From Azospirillum lipoferum (GTDB lineage Bacteria; Pseudomonadota; Alphaproteobacteria; Azospirillales; Azospirillaceae), in contig NZ_JALJXJ010000004.1 of NCBI RefSeq assembly GCF_024170005.1, positions 62,001 through 126,000 on the forward strand: a DNA stretch of 64,000 bases. Reading direction: 5' to 3'. The position numbers and the translations under genes were made by a program. The notes beneath the pieces were generated by a model. It was not told where the DNA came from. It saw nothing but the letters and a program-made list of their open reading frames with translations, and made no database searches. Below, piece after piece: positions 18,012 through 26,671 of this stretch. Numbering within the stretch: position 1 is the stretch's first letter; every line of letters starts with the position of its first letter.

Positions 18012-18107
18012 CGGCTCCCCGGCGGCAGGGGTTCAGGATGCGCAATATTGCGTCCTGGAAAGGTAACACGATGGCATGAAAACAGCCAGCCGTTGAGCAG
18101 CGGCCGA

Positions 18108-19814
18108 TCAGCCCTCCGCCGGCGTGTCCCAGTAATGGCAGGCCACATGGTGGCCGGGCGCCACCTCCTCCAGCGCCGGGATCGCCTGGGCGCAGAACTC
18201 CCGCGCCAGCGGGCAGCGGCGGCGCAGCGGGCAGCCGGCCGGCTGGGCGAAGGCCGAGGGCGCATCGCCCTCCAGCGCCGGGCGTTCGCCGCGGGATGCC
18301 GCCCGCATCGCCCGGCTGTAGGGGTGCAGCGGCGCCGTGCGCAGCGTTTCGGCGTCGGCGCTCTCCACCACCCGGCCGGCCAGCATGACGATGCCGCGGT
18401 GGGCGTCGCGCAGCCCCTCGTCATAGCGCTCGGTCGCCAGGACCAGCGACAGGCGGCGGCGGTCGCGCACCGTCATCAGCGTGTCGAGGAAGGTCTCGCG
18501 CTCCTCCGCCGACAGGCTGGCAGCCGGTTCGTCGGCGATCAGCACGCGCGGTTCCGACAGGATGGCGCGGGCGAGTCCGGCATGGGCGGCCTCCGCGACG
18601 CTCAGCGCCGAGGGCCAGCGGAGCGCCGCCTCGGGCCGCAGGCCGGCCTCCTCCAGCACCTCGTCGATGCGGTGGTCGCGGCGGTCGGCGGGAATGTCGG
18701 GGCGCAGGCTCTCCAGCACGAGGCCGAACTGGTCGCCAAGCGTCATCGCCGGATCGAAGGAGGAAGCCGGATCGGGGAACAGCGGTTGCAGATCGCGCCG
18801 GGCGCGGCGCAGGCCGCCGCGATCGGGATCGTCGCCCCTGGCCTCTCCCGCAGCCGGCGGTGCCGCGGTCGCCATCAGATCGCGCCCCATCCACACCACC
18901 GCCCCCGCCGTCGGCGGCGGCAGGCACAGCAGCGAGCGGGCGAGCGTCGCCTTGGCGCTGCCGGTCTCGCCCAGCAGGGCCAGCGTCTCGCCCGTCCGCA
19001 AATCCAGGTCGATGCCGTGCAGGACCGTCAGCGACCGCGACTTCCCCCCCGGGCCGGCGGCGAGCGGATAGGACATGCCGACACCGCGCCCATGCAGGCG
19101 GGCGGTGCCTGGCGGCTCCAGCGGGGTCAGCGGCTCGGTCCGCGGTGGATTGGGCGGCAGCAGACGGCCACGGCGCAGGGTCAGCACATGGTCGGCAACA
19201 CCGGCCACCCCGTCCTCCGGCCGGCCGGCGAGGACCAGCGCCACCCCGTCGGCCCGCGCCCAGTCGGCCAGCCGGTGGAGAAGCCGCAGCCGCACCGTCG
19301 GATCAAGCCCGGCGGCCGGCGCATCGGCCAGCAGCACCGCCGGCCCCACCGCCACCGCCATGGCGAACAGGCAGGCCCAGCGCAGCGACTCCGGCAGCTG
19401 TTCTGGCGGCAGGTCGAAGCGGCGGGCGGCAGCGGGCACGCCCATGCGGTCGAGCCCGTCGGCCATGCGGCGCAGCGACGACCGCAGATCGAGCCCCAGA
19501 TGATGGCCGACCACCTCCGCCACCTGCAAGGCCAGCGGCCGGCGTGGCGCCAGCCGGCCGCCCTGGGCGATCAGCAGATGCCCATCGACGCGGGCGTCGC
19601 CCGCCATATCGACCCCGGCGGGCAACTGGCCGGCGAGCGTCCCCAGCAGGGCGGTCTTGCCGCTGCCGGCACCGCCGGTGACGGCCAGAACCTGCCCGCG
19701 CTCCACCCGCAGATTGGCGCGGTCGAGCAGCACACGGTCGCCCAGCATCAGGGTGAGCGCCGCGGTCTCCACCGGCGCGGGCTTGGCGGCAGCATGGACA
19801 GCGATGTGGTTCAT
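18108..19814 (-). CDS. Fused double ATP-binding protein of Opp/Dpp type with degenerate catalytic motifs
   Basis: 568 residues: two ABC ATPase domains in tandem, like a DppD-DppF fusion, ending in the Opp/Dpp C-terminal cysteine module (GCPLRRRCPLAREFC, then VACH). NBD1 (about 20-215) has an intact Walker A GGAGSGKT (47-54). However, the catalytic Glu after Walker B is Ala (LLADAP, A165), the signature is LPESLR instead of LSGGQ, and the switch His is absent (VLAGRP). NBD2 (about 245-490) has Walker A GETGSAKAT (282-290, Gly and Ser/Thr replaced by Ala), Q-loop Gln replaced by Pro (LFPDPAS), signature LSVAEA, intact ADEP at 427-430, but no switch His (VLATER). The reading frame is intact and overlaps the upstream permease gene as ATGA, so it is maintained as a gene. 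Transport competence is doubtful. Confidence 0.85.
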   Translation of the reverse strand: MNHIAVHAAAKPAPVETAALTLMLGDRVLLDRANLRVERGQVLAVTGGAGSGKTALLGTLAGQLPAGVDMAGDARVDGHLLIAQGGRLAPRRPLALQVAEVVGHHLGLDLRSSLRRMADGLDRMGVPAAARRFDLPPEQLPESLRWACLFAMAVAVGPAVLLADAPAAGLDPTVRLRLLHRLADWARADGVALVLAGRPEDGVAGVADHVLTLRRGRLLPPNPPRTEPLTPLEPPGTARLHGRGVGMSYPLAAGPGGKSRSLTVLHGIDLDLRTGETLALLGETGSAKATLARSLLCLPPPTAGAVVWMGRDLMATAAPPAAGEARGDDPDRGGLRRARRDLQPLFPDPASSFDPAMTLGDQFGLVLESLRPDIPADRRDHRIDEVLEEAGLRPEAALRWPSALSVAEAAHAGLARAILSEPRVLIADEPAASLSAEERETFLDTLMTVRDRRRLSLVLATERYDEGLRDAHRGIVMLAGRVVESADAETLRTAPLHPYSRAMRAASRGERPALEGDAPSAFAQPAGCPLRRRCPLAREFCAQAIPALEEVAPGHHVACHYWDTPAEG

Positions 19815-20650
19815 GATTTGCGCTGTCCGGCCTGGACGCCGTCGGCAATGGCGCAGGCAGCCCAGAGGGCGAGCGCCAGCAGAAGGGCCGGCGGGGCGAA
19901 GGCCACCGGGTCGCCCAGCCGCGCCGCCAGCCCGACGGAGGCGCCCCAGCTGCCCAGCGCCGGCGGCAGACCGAGGCCGAGCAGGCTGGCGAAACTCTCC
20001 GCCGCCAGCACGCGCGGCAGGGCCAGCACTCCGGCGGCCAGCAGCGGTCGGGTCAGGTTGGGGATCAAATGCCGGCGCAGGACCTCTCCCTCCGGCAGGC
20101 CGGCGGCGCGGGCGGCGGTGAGGAACTCCGCCCGCATCAGCGTCGACAGCTCGGCATGGGCGAGGGCGGCGACCGCGGGAGCGGCGGTCAGCGCGGTGAC
20201 CAGCGCCAGCAGCCAGACCGGCCCCACCAGTCCGCCGGCGAGCGGAACCAGCAGGGCGAGCGGCCAGCCGGCCATCCGATGGGCGGCGGCGATGGTCCGC
20301 CGCTCCGCCCGGCTGCCGGCCAGAGTGCCGAGCAGCCCGGCCAGCAGCGCCCAACCGATGCCAAGCCCCCCACCCAGCACCGCGGCCAGCAGCGCAAAGG
20401 ACAGGCTGCCCCGCCCGTCGAGCAGGGCGGCGGCCACCGGGTCGGCGTCCAGCCGGTGCACCGCGCTGCCGTCGGCCATCAGCGGCGCCGCGGCACAGGC
20501 GAGCGCCAGGGCGGCGAGCACGGCGGCTCCCGACAGCCCGCGGGCGAAGCCGGCGCGCGGCGGCTCCGGCGGAAGCGGGTGGGACAGCGGCGGTTGGTCG
20601 TACTCGGCCATCAGGATCCTTATGTGGGATATGGGGTTGGCGGCCGTCAC
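19811..20650 (-). CDS. ABC transporter permease, DppC/OppC-like
   Basis: 279 residues, GTG start overlapping the stop of the upstream permease (GTGA). A proline-rich N terminus precedes about six membrane helices. The cytoplasmic coupling motif EFLTAARAAGLPEGEVLRRH, followed by LIPN, is the EAA loop of peptide/nickel permeases. Several helices are unusually rich in Ala, Gly and Leu. It ends on the ATG of the ATPase gene. Together with the gene at 20647 it should form the membrane pore; no binding protein is encoded beside it. Confidence 0.8.
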   Translation of the reverse strand: MTAANPISHIRILMAEYDQPPLSHPLPPEPPRAGFARGLSGAAVLAALALACAAAPLMADGSAVHRLDADPVAAALLDGRGSLSFALLAAVLGGGLGIGWALLAGLLGTLAGSRAERRTIAAAHRMAGWPLALLVPLAGGLVGPVWLLALVTALTAAPAVAALAHAELSTLMRAEFLTAARAAGLPEGEVLRRHLIPNLTRPLLAAGVLALPRVLAAESFASLLGLGLPPALGSWGASVGLAARLGDPVAFAPPALLLALALWAACAIADGVQAGQRKS

Positions 20651-21411
20651 GGCCCGTCATAGGGCGTGGAGCTGTGATTGGCCGGGTCGATCCAGTCGCG
20701 CACCCCAAGTCCCAGCGCGTTCAGGAGGGCGGTCAGCCCGCCCAGCGCCACCAGGACCGGCACCGCCCCGGCGGCCGATCCGGCCCGGGCGGAATCGACC
20801 ATCAGCGCCCCGGCTCCCGGCAGGTCCAAGAGGCTTTCCAGCGCCACCGCCCCGACCATCGCGGCCAGCACGGCGGCACGCAAGCCGCCCATCACCGGGG
20901 CGACCGCCTGCGGCAAGGCGTGATGGCGCAGCACGGTGCGCTCGTCCAGCCCCAGCCCGCGGGCCATCCGTACCGCACCGCCCTCCGGTCCGGCCCCCAG
21001 CGCACGGTCCATCGCCGGACGCGCCAGCCGGGCAGCCTGGCAGGCGGCGGGGATCGACAGCGCGGTCCAGCCCAGCGGCGCCGCCGATGCTCCCGCCCGC
21101 ACCGCGAGGGCTGCGACCGCCGCCAGCAGGAAGCCCGGCAGCAGCGGCCCCGCCCCGGCCAGCAACCGCCCGATCAGCCCGCCGGCCGACCGCGGCGCCA
21201 CCGCCGCCCAGGACCCGGCGAGCGTGCCCAGCGCGGTGCCGACCGCCAGCGACGGCAGGGTCAGCAGAAGCGTCACCACCAGCCCGCGGAGCAGCGCCAT
21301 GGCGGCGTCCGGCTGCGGCGCCACCAGAGCCGACAGCCCCACACCCGCCGCCATCGGCAGGACGGCGGTCGGCATGGCATCGATCAGGCGGCGGATCACG
21401 GGACGCGGCAT
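20647..21411 (-). CDS. ABC transporter permease, DppB/OppB-like
   Basis: 254 residues with about six hydrophobic segments. The EAA-type coupling loop reads ARGLGLDERTVLRHHALPQA. It is shorter than typical DppB (over 300 residues), mainly because the first periplasmic region is reduced. It is first in a three-gene overlapping operon (permease, permease, double ATPase). The start is the ATG at 21411, after an AT-rich leader at about 21430-21465. Confidence 0.75.
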   Translation of the reverse strand: MPRPVIRRLIDAMPTAVLPMAAGVGLSALVAPQPDAAMALLRGLVVTLLLTLPSLAVGTALGTLAGSWAAVAPRSAGGLIGRLLAGAGPLLPGFLLAAVAALAVRAGASAAPLGWTALSIPAACQAARLARPAMDRALGAGPEGGAVRMARGLGLDERTVLRHHALPQAVAPVMGGLRAAVLAAMVGAVALESLLDLPGAGALMVDSARAGSAAGAVPVLVALGGLTALLNALGLGVRDWIDPANHSSTPYDGP

Positions 21412-21547
21412 CTGGGCAGGGGGACCGAAATGAGAAAAACTCTATATGGTGTGATATGCGACCGTAAGCGCCCCACCCCCGCCGGGCAACTGAATTAGCG
21501 TCGGCCCGCGGAACCCTCCACTCCGCCGCTATACCCGACCCCCGCGC

Positions 21548-21576
21548 TTGACTTTCAGCACCGATTTTGTACTATA
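21548..21576 (+). promoter_or_regulatory. Candidate sigma-70-type promoter of rpoH
   Basis: TTGACT at 21548-21553 is separated by 16-17 bases from TACTAT/ACTATA at 21570-21576. The leader from here to the rpoH ATG at 21661 is about 80 bases. It is the only good promoter-like pair in the gap between the ABC operon and rpoH. Confidence 0.5.
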
Positions 21577-21660
21577 TGCCTGCCTGCTCCGCCGGAGAGG
21601 CCGGGACCTGCCGTCTTGGGGGTCCTGCACCCGTCATATCGCTTTGCACGAGGATGTGAC

Positions 21661-22542
21661 ATGAGCACCGCCATCGCCCTTCGTTCGCCCGATTCCGGCG
21701 AATCCCTGTCCCGCTACATCAACGACACGCACCGTTACCCGGTCCTGACGGCCGAGGACGAGTATATGCTGGCCAAGGCCTGGACCGAGCATGGCGATGT
21801 CGATGCAGCGCACCGGCTGGTCACCAGCCATCTCCGTCTCGTCGTCAAGATCGCCGGTGGTTACCGCGGTTACGGCCTGCCGCTGTCCGACCTGATTGCC
21901 GAGGGCAATCTCGGCCTGATGACCGCTGTCAAGAAATTCGAGCCGGAACGCGGCTTCCGCCTGTCCACCTACGCGATGTGGTGGATCAAGGCCTCGATCC
22001 AGGATTACATCCTGCGGTCCTGGAGCCTCGTGAAGATCGGCACCACCGCCGCGCAGAAGAAGCTGTTCTTCAGCCTGGGCCGCCTGAAGCGGAAGCTGGG
22101 CGAGTACGGCAGCGGCGACCTGCAGCCCGACAGCGTCACCCGAATCGCCACCGACCTGTCGGTGCCGGAGGAGGACGTGGTCGCCATGAACCGCCGCCTG
22201 TCGGCGCCGGTGGCTTCGCTGAACGCGCCGATGAGCGCGGAGGGCGATTCGGGCGAATGGCAGGATCTGCTGGCCGACGAGCGTCCGTCGGTGGAGGAGT
22301 CGCTGGTCGAACGCGGCGAGGCCCGTCAGCGCAGCGCCCTGCTGTACGAGGCGATGGGCGTGCTGAACGACCGCGAGCGCGACATCCTGACCAGCCGCCG
22401 CCTGTCGGACAGCCCGTTGACCCTGGAAGACCTGTCGGTCCGCTACGGCGTCAGCCGCGAGCGCATCCGCCAGATCGAGGAAAAGGCCTTCGAGAAGGTC
22501 GCCCGCCAGACCCGCGTCCTGGCCGCCGCCGTGGCAGCCTGA
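21661..22542 (+). CDS. rpoH: RNA polymerase sigma factor RpoH (sigma-32)
   Basis: 293 residues. Region 2 contains HLRLVVKIAGGYRGYGLPLS, then DLIAEGNLGLM and FRLSTYAMWWIKASIQDYI. The RpoH box, QKKLFFSLGRLK, starts near residue 132 and distinguishes heat-shock sigma factors. Region 4.2 has LSVRYGVSRERIRQIEEKAF. It directs heat-shock gene transcription; alphaproteobacteria often carry several rpoH paralogues. I chose the ATG at 21661, which begins the conserved reading; the frame extends 45 bases upstream. Confidence 0.95.
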   Translation: MSTAIALRSPDSGESLSRYINDTHRYPVLTAEDEYMLAKAWTEHGDVDAAHRLVTSHLRLVVKIAGGYRGYGLPLSDLIAEGNLGLMTAVKKFEPERGFRLSTYAMWWIKASIQDYILRSWSLVKIGTTAAQKKLFFSLGRLKRKLGEYGSGDLQPDSVTRIATDLSVPEEDVVAMNRRLSAPVASLNAPMSAEGDSGEWQDLLADERPSVEESLVERGEARQRSALLYEAMGVLNDRERDILTSRRLSDSPLTLEDLSVRYGVSRERIRQIEEKAFEKVARQTRVLAAAVAA

Positions 22543-22636
22543 GTGGCAGCCTGATCGGTCGGGGCCTGATTGGCAACCTCCGCATAAAATCCCCGCCAGT
22601 TCCGGCGGACCGCACCGTGTAACCCCTCCATCAGCG

Positions 22637-22655
22637 CCGGCGGTTTCCGCCGGCC
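22637..22655 (+). other. GC-rich stem-loop between rpoH and the small downstream gene
   Basis: GCCGGCGG-TTT-CCGCCGGC forms a perfect 8-bp hairpin just before the ribosome site of the gene at 22672. There is no U-tract, so it is not a standard intrinsic terminator. It could stabilise the rpoH mRNA end or modulate the downstream gene. Confidence 0.5.
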
Positions 22656-22671
22656 CTCGTGGAGGCGGGCC

Positions 22672-22875
22672 ATGTCGAAATCTATCTCCCGGACGTCGAA
22701 GATCGAAGTCATCAAGGACGCGCTGACCCTGTATGAAGGCAACAGGATCAGCCGCTGGCAGGTCATCAACCGCCTGATCCATCTCGGCCTGTCGGCCGAC
22801 GACGCCAACATCATCGCCGACCATGGCAGCATCCCGGCCCACATCCTGAGTGGCCTTGGCGCTCGGCACCGATGA
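22672..22875 (+). CDS. Small hypothetical protein (67 residues)
   Basis: ATG preceded by GGAGG at seven bases. The product is a compact basic, helical protein (KIEVIKDALTLYEGNRISRW, then VINRLIHLGLSADDANIIAD). It has no signal peptide or membrane helix and I recognise no family. Its stop overlaps the start of the next gene (ATGA), so the two are translationally coupled. Confidence 0.7.
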   Translation: MSKSISRTSKIEVIKDALTLYEGNRISRWQVINRLIHLGLSADDANIIADHGSIPAHILSGLGARHR

Positions 22876-24272
22876 GCCCGGCGGACGCCGGTTTTGGGAC
22901 GGCCCTGCGCCTGCACCGCGCCGGATGCTGGGCACAGGCGGTGGTGGTCTACGATGCGCTGCTGGCCGACCCGCGGCTGCCGCCCGTTCAGGCGGCGCAG
23001 GCCCACGCCAACCGCGGTGCCGCCCTGCGCCGGCTGGGACGGGTGGATGAGGCGGTGGCCTCCTGCATCGAGGCACTGGTCCGCTGCCCGGACATGGCGG
23101 AGGCCTATGCCAACATCGGCGCGATCCTCCAGGAGGCCGACCATCCGCTGGCGGCTCTCGACGCCTGCCGCCGGGCCATCGCGCTGTCCCCCGGCCTCTA
23201 CACCCCCTATCTGGCGATCGCCCATGCCCGCCAGGACTGCGGCGACCACGACGAGGCGCTGACCCTGCTTCACCGTGCGGCGACGCTCGCCCCGGCAGCG
23301 CCCAGCGTGCGCTACAATCTGGCCGAAGCGCTGCTCCAGCACGGGCTGTTCGAACAGGGCTGGCAGGCTTACGAGACGCGCTGGCAGGTCCGGGAACTGG
23401 CGCTGGCCCGGCCCGCCTGCGCCAACCCGGAATGGACGGGACAGGACCTGACCGGCAAGACCCTGCTGGTGGTGGAGGAGCAGGGCTTCGGCGACACCCT
23501 TCAGTTCATCCGCCTGATCCCGCTGGTGAAGGCGCGCGGCGCCCACCGCATCATCCTGCAGTGCCGGGCACCGCTGGTCCGGCTGCTGGCGGGGACGGAG
23601 GGCGTCGACGCGGTAACGGCCACTCTGCCCGATGCGCGTTCCTATGATCTCTGGGTGCCGCTGCTGTCGCTGATGCAGCGGCTGGCGGTGGCACCCGACC
23701 GCATTCCGGCGACCGTACCCTATCTCACGCCGCCGCCCGACGCCGTCCGGCAGTGGGCCAGGGCGCTGCCGGAGACGAAGGATCTGCGGATCGGACTGGT
23801 CTGGGCCGGCGACCCGCGGCTGGGCCATGCCGCCGCCAGCCGGACCGATGCCCGCCGCAGCCTCGCCCTCGCCCAGCTCGCGCCACTGCTGACGGTGCCG
23901 GAGGTGTCCTGGGTCAGCCTGCAAAAAGGACCGGCGGCGGCACAGTTGGAGGGCATGGCGATCCTCGACCCGATGACCGGGGTCACCGATTTCGCCGATA
24001 CCGCGGCCATCGTCCAGCAACTCGATCTCGTAATCGGGGTGGACACCGCCGTCGTGCATCTCGCTGGCGCCCTGGGCGTGCCGGTCTGGGTGCTGTCGCG
24101 CTTCAGCGGCTGCTGGCGCTGGCTGCTCGACCGCGACGACAGCCCCTGGTACCCGTCGCTGCGGCTGTTCCGCCAGCAGCAACCCGGCGATTGGGCGCCA
24201 GTGGTGGCCCGGGTGCGTGAAGAGCTGTTGCACACGGTGCGTCTCCCTCGCCATGATCGCGGTCAGGCTTGA
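22872..24272 (+). CDS. TPR protein with glycosyltransferase-9-like C-terminal domain
   Basis: 466 residues. Residues about 8-165 contain three to four tetratricopeptide repeats (AHANRGAALRRLGRVDEAVA; AYANIGAILQEADHPLAALD). The C-terminal half resembles the TPR-linked GT-B glycosyltransferase family, with LLVVEEQGFGDTLQFIRLIP, then RIGLVWAGDP and VIGVDTAVVHLAGALGVPVW. The donor and acceptor sugars are unknown; relatives act in surface or flagellin glycosylation. It starts on the stop of the 67-residue gene. Confidence 0.8.
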   Translation: MSPADAGFGTALRLHRAGCWAQAVVVYDALLADPRLPPVQAAQAHANRGAALRRLGRVDEAVASCIEALVRCPDMAEAYANIGAILQEADHPLAALDACRRAIALSPGLYTPYLAIAHARQDCGDHDEALTLLHRAATLAPAAPSVRYNLAEALLQHGLFEQGWQAYETRWQVRELALARPACANPEWTGQDLTGKTLLVVEEQGFGDTLQFIRLIPLVKARGAHRIILQCRAPLVRLLAGTEGVDAVTATLPDARSYDLWVPLLSLMQRLAVAPDRIPATVPYLTPPPDAVRQWARALPETKDLRIGLVWAGDPRLGHAAASRTDARRSLALAQLAPLLTVPEVSWVSLQKGPAAAQLEGMAILDPMTGVTDFADTAAIVQQLDLVIGVDTAVVHLAGALGVPVWVLSRFSGCWRWLLDRDDSPWYPSLRLFRQQQPGDWAPVVARVREELLHTVRLPRHDRGQA

Positions 24273-24301
24273 ACAGACTGAATGTCCTTGAGGAGTCCGC
24301 G

Positions 24302-25162
24302 ATGCCCAGCTATCCCGCCGCCTATCAGGCCAGCAAGGGGTCGGCGCTCGACATCGACCGCACCTTTTACGGGCGCGTCGGCTCGCAGACCGAGGGGCGG
24401 GAACTGGTCGACAGCTTCGTCGTGCCGATCCGCTCCGGCCGCGCCTGGACCGTGCCGGCCGGCCACGTCTTCCGCATCGTCACCATCGAGGGGCCGCAGG
24501 TCGCCGACCTCAACATCTGGAACCGCCACAACCCGCGCGAACGCTTCTGGGCCTCGCGCACGCGGCAGCTCCAGCAGGCGCATGTCAGCACGTTCGACCG
24601 GCTGTGGTCGACCCTGCCCTATCTGCGGCCGCTGGCGACCATCACCCACGACACGCTGGCCGATTACGGCATCGACGAGTATGGCGGCCGGGTCCACGAC
24701 CTGCTGGGCACCCGCTGCGATCCCTACGTCAACCGCATGCTGACGGGGGAGGATTTCCACCATCACTGCCATTCCAACCTGACCCGCGCCGTCGCTCCCT
24801 ATGGCCTGACCGAGTTCGACGTGCATGACGTGCTGAACGTCTTCCAGGTCACCGGACTGAACGCCGAGGACAAGTATTTCATGAAGGCCTGCCCGGCCAA
24901 GAAGGGCGATTTCCTGGAGTTCTTCGCCGAGATCGACCTGCTCTGCGCCCTGTCGACCTGCCCCGGCGGCGACCTCAGCGTGCCCTTGTGGGGACCGGAC
25001 GCCCGCGACCCGCTGGAGGTCTGCCGCCCGCTGGGAGTCGAGGTTTATCGCTTGGACTCGGCGCTGCTGGCGGGCTGGTCGTCGCCGGAGGTCGCCGCCT
25101 ATCGCGGCAACCACGGCATGACGCTGCCGACGCCGCCCTGGGAACGGAAGGACACGGTCTAG
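24302..25162 (+). CDS. DUF1989 / urea carboxylase-associated family protein
   Basis: 286 residues, with GAGGAG before the ATG at 24302. Conserved family features are GHVFRIVTIEGPQVADLNIW, the histidine run DFHHHCHSNL, and DVLNVFQVTGL with GDFLEFFAEIDLLCALSTC near the C terminus. The histidines and cysteines suggest metal binding. Members are usually found near urea carboxylase, but none is visible here. The gene is convergent with the LysR gene at 25170, with only seven bases between them. Confidence 0.8.
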   Translation: MPSYPAAYQASKGSALDIDRTFYGRVGSQTEGRELVDSFVVPIRSGRAWTVPAGHVFRIVTIEGPQVADLNIWNRHNPRERFWASRTRQLQQAHVSTFDRLWSTLPYLRPLATITHDTLADYGIDEYGGRVHDLLGTRCDPYVNRMLTGEDFHHHCHSNLTRAVAPYGLTEFDVHDVLNVFQVTGLNAEDKYFMKACPAKKGDFLEFFAEIDLLCALSTCPGGDLSVPLWGPDARDPLEVCRPLGVEVYRLDSALLAGWSSPEVAAYRGNHGMTLPTPPWERKDTV

Positions 25163-25169
25163 TCAGGAC

Positions 25170-26069
25170 TCAAACTCCGGTACCCTGCTCGACTTCGGTC
25201 AGCAGCCAGTCCTTGAAGCGGCGGACGCGGCGGGCCCGCTCGGCCCCCGGCGCGTGGGCGATCAGGTAGCGGCCGCGCGGCCGCAGAGTCTCCGCAAAGG
25301 GCTGAACCAGCCGCCCCGACGCCACATCGTCCGCAGCCAGGAAGACCGGCAGCAGAGCCACCCCCATGCCGGCCGATGCGGCTTCGATGATCATGAAGAA
25401 ATGCTCGAAGGCCAGCGACAGCGCCGCCTCGGGCAGCGGCAGGCCGAAGGCGGCGAGATAGACGCGCCAGGAATCGGGCCGGGTGGTGTGCTGCAACAGA
25501 CGGTGCTGCGCCAGATCGGTGGGGTGACGCAGTGGCGGTCCCTGCTCCAGCAGCGACGGCGTGCAGAAGACGCCCATCGTCTCCGGCATCAGCGTCGCCA
25601 TCTCCGCTCCCGGCCAGTCCTCGACACCATAGCGGATGGCGACGTCGATGCGCTCCTTGGCGAAATCGACGCGGTGCTCGCCGATGCTGACCTCGACCTG
25701 GATGTCGGGATTGTCAGCCTGGAAGCGCTTCAGCCGCGGGATCAGCCAGCGTTGCGTCAAGGTCGGCAGCGCGCTGACCCGCAGTACCCCGCCCTCCTGC
25801 GCGCGGGCGGCCCGCGCCGCCGCGGCGATGCGGTCGAGCGCCGCCGACGCCTCGCCATAGAAGGCTGCCCCGGTCGGCGTCAGCTCGACCCCGCGGCCGA
25901 CGCGGCGGATCAGCTCCACGCCCAGATCGGCCTGAAGGGTCTGCATCATGCGGCTGACCGCCCCCTGGGTCACCGACAGCTCGTCCGCCGCCCTGGTGAA
26001 GCTGAGATGGCGGGCCACCGCGACGAAGCTGCGGACGGCGTTGAGCGACGGCAGGACGCGGTCGGGCAT
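25170..26069 (-). CDS. LysR-family transcriptional regulator (GcvA-like)
   Basis: About 299 residues. The winged helix-turn-helix is LNAVRSFVAVARHLSFTRAA, then DELSVTQGAVSRMMQTLQ. The effector domain follows (LRVSALPTLTQRWLIPRLKR). ATG 26069 is preferred over the TTG at 26075. It is divergent from the VOC gene at 26212, with a perfect palindrome between them, so it probably regulates that gene and itself. Confidence 0.88.
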   Translation of the reverse strand: MPDRVLPSLNAVRSFVAVARHLSFTRAADELSVTQGAVSRMMQTLQADLGVELIRRVGRGVELTPTGAAFYGEASAALDRIAAAARAARAQEGGVLRVSALPTLTQRWLIPRLKRFQADNPDIQVEVSIGEHRVDFAKERIDVAIRYGVEDWPGAEMATLMPETMGVFCTPSLLEQGPPLRHPTDLAQHRLLQHTTRPDSWRVYLAAFGLPLPEAALSLAFEHFFMIIEAASAGMGVALLPVFLAADDVASGRLVQPFAETLRPRGRYLIAHAPGAERARRVRRFKDWLLTEVEQGTGV

Positions 26070-26083
26070 GGACAATCCGAATC

Positions 26084-26098
26084 ATGAGTTGAACTCAT
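26084..26098. promoter_or_regulatory. Perfect 15-bp palindrome, likely LysR operator
   Basis: ATGAGTT-G-AACTCAT lies 14 bases upstream of the lysR ATG, between the divergent lysR and VOC genes. It contains the LysR T-N11-A pattern. The position fits autorepression plus control of the gene at 26212. Confidence 0.6.
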
Positions 26099-26211
26099 AA
26101 ATCTCTGTCCGAGAACTCGTTTGTCAAGTCCACAGGGATAAGCTCTGCTTGGGGCACCAACAGCCATCCCTGGCAGCCACCTGTCCTCCGGTCGCGAAAG
26201 GCCACCCTCCG

Positions 26212-26640
26212 ATGACGACGCTGACGCCCTTCCACATCGCCTTCCCGGTCGACGATCTGGCCGCCGCCCGCCATTTCTACGGCACCGTCCTGGGTTGCCC
26301 GGAGGGGCGCAGCAGCGACGAATGGATCGATTTCGACCTGTTCGGCCATCAGATCGTCGCCCACCTGAAGCCGCGCGACCCCAGCGCCGCTCCGGCCCAC
26401 CACAACCCGGTGGACGGTCACGACGTGCCGGTCCCGCATTTCGGCGTCGTGCTCCAGCCCGCCGACTGGGACGCCCTGGCCGAGAAGCTGAAGGCCGCCG
26501 GCATCAGGTTCGTGATCGAACCCTACACCCGCTTCAAGGGTCAGGTCGGCGAGCAGTCCACCATGTTCTTCCTCGACCCCGCCGGCAACGCGCTGGAGTT
26601 CAAGGCCTTCGCCGACATGTCGCAGCTGTTCGCGAAGTAA
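26212..26640 (+). CDS. VOC-family (glyoxalase/dioxygenase-like) protein
   Basis: 142 residues, a single vicinal-oxygen-chelate domain. The N-terminal strand reads [20 protein letters not shown], with His in the first metal position. A central VPHFGVVLQ and the C-terminal [16 protein letters not shown] supply the other ligands. Related proteins are small dioxygenase-like or lyase enzymes; the substrate is unknown. No strong ribosome site precedes the ATG. Divergent from the LysR gene. Confidence 0.82.
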   Translation: MTTLTPFHIAFPVDDLAAARHFYGTVLGCPEGRSSDEWIDFDLFGHQIVAHLKPRDPSAAPAHHNPVDGHDVPVPHFGVVLQPADWDALAEKLKAAGIRFVIEPYTRFKGQVGEQSTMFFLDPAGNALEFKAFADMSQLFAK

Positions 26641-26671
26641 CCGGGTCAGGGTGCATGGAGGCGGGCCGTCC

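Noticed and set aside
17040..21467. A 1475-codon open frame on the plus strand
   Set aside because: It is antisense to the PAS kinase and the ABC operon, which have recognisable domains and overlapping start/stop junctions. The long frame is a by-product of high GC in third positions.
21430..21470. Palindrome-like ATATCACACCATAT upstream of the degenerate ABC operon
   Set aside because: Only about four bases per arm match, so it is not distinguishable from chance in an AT-rich leader.
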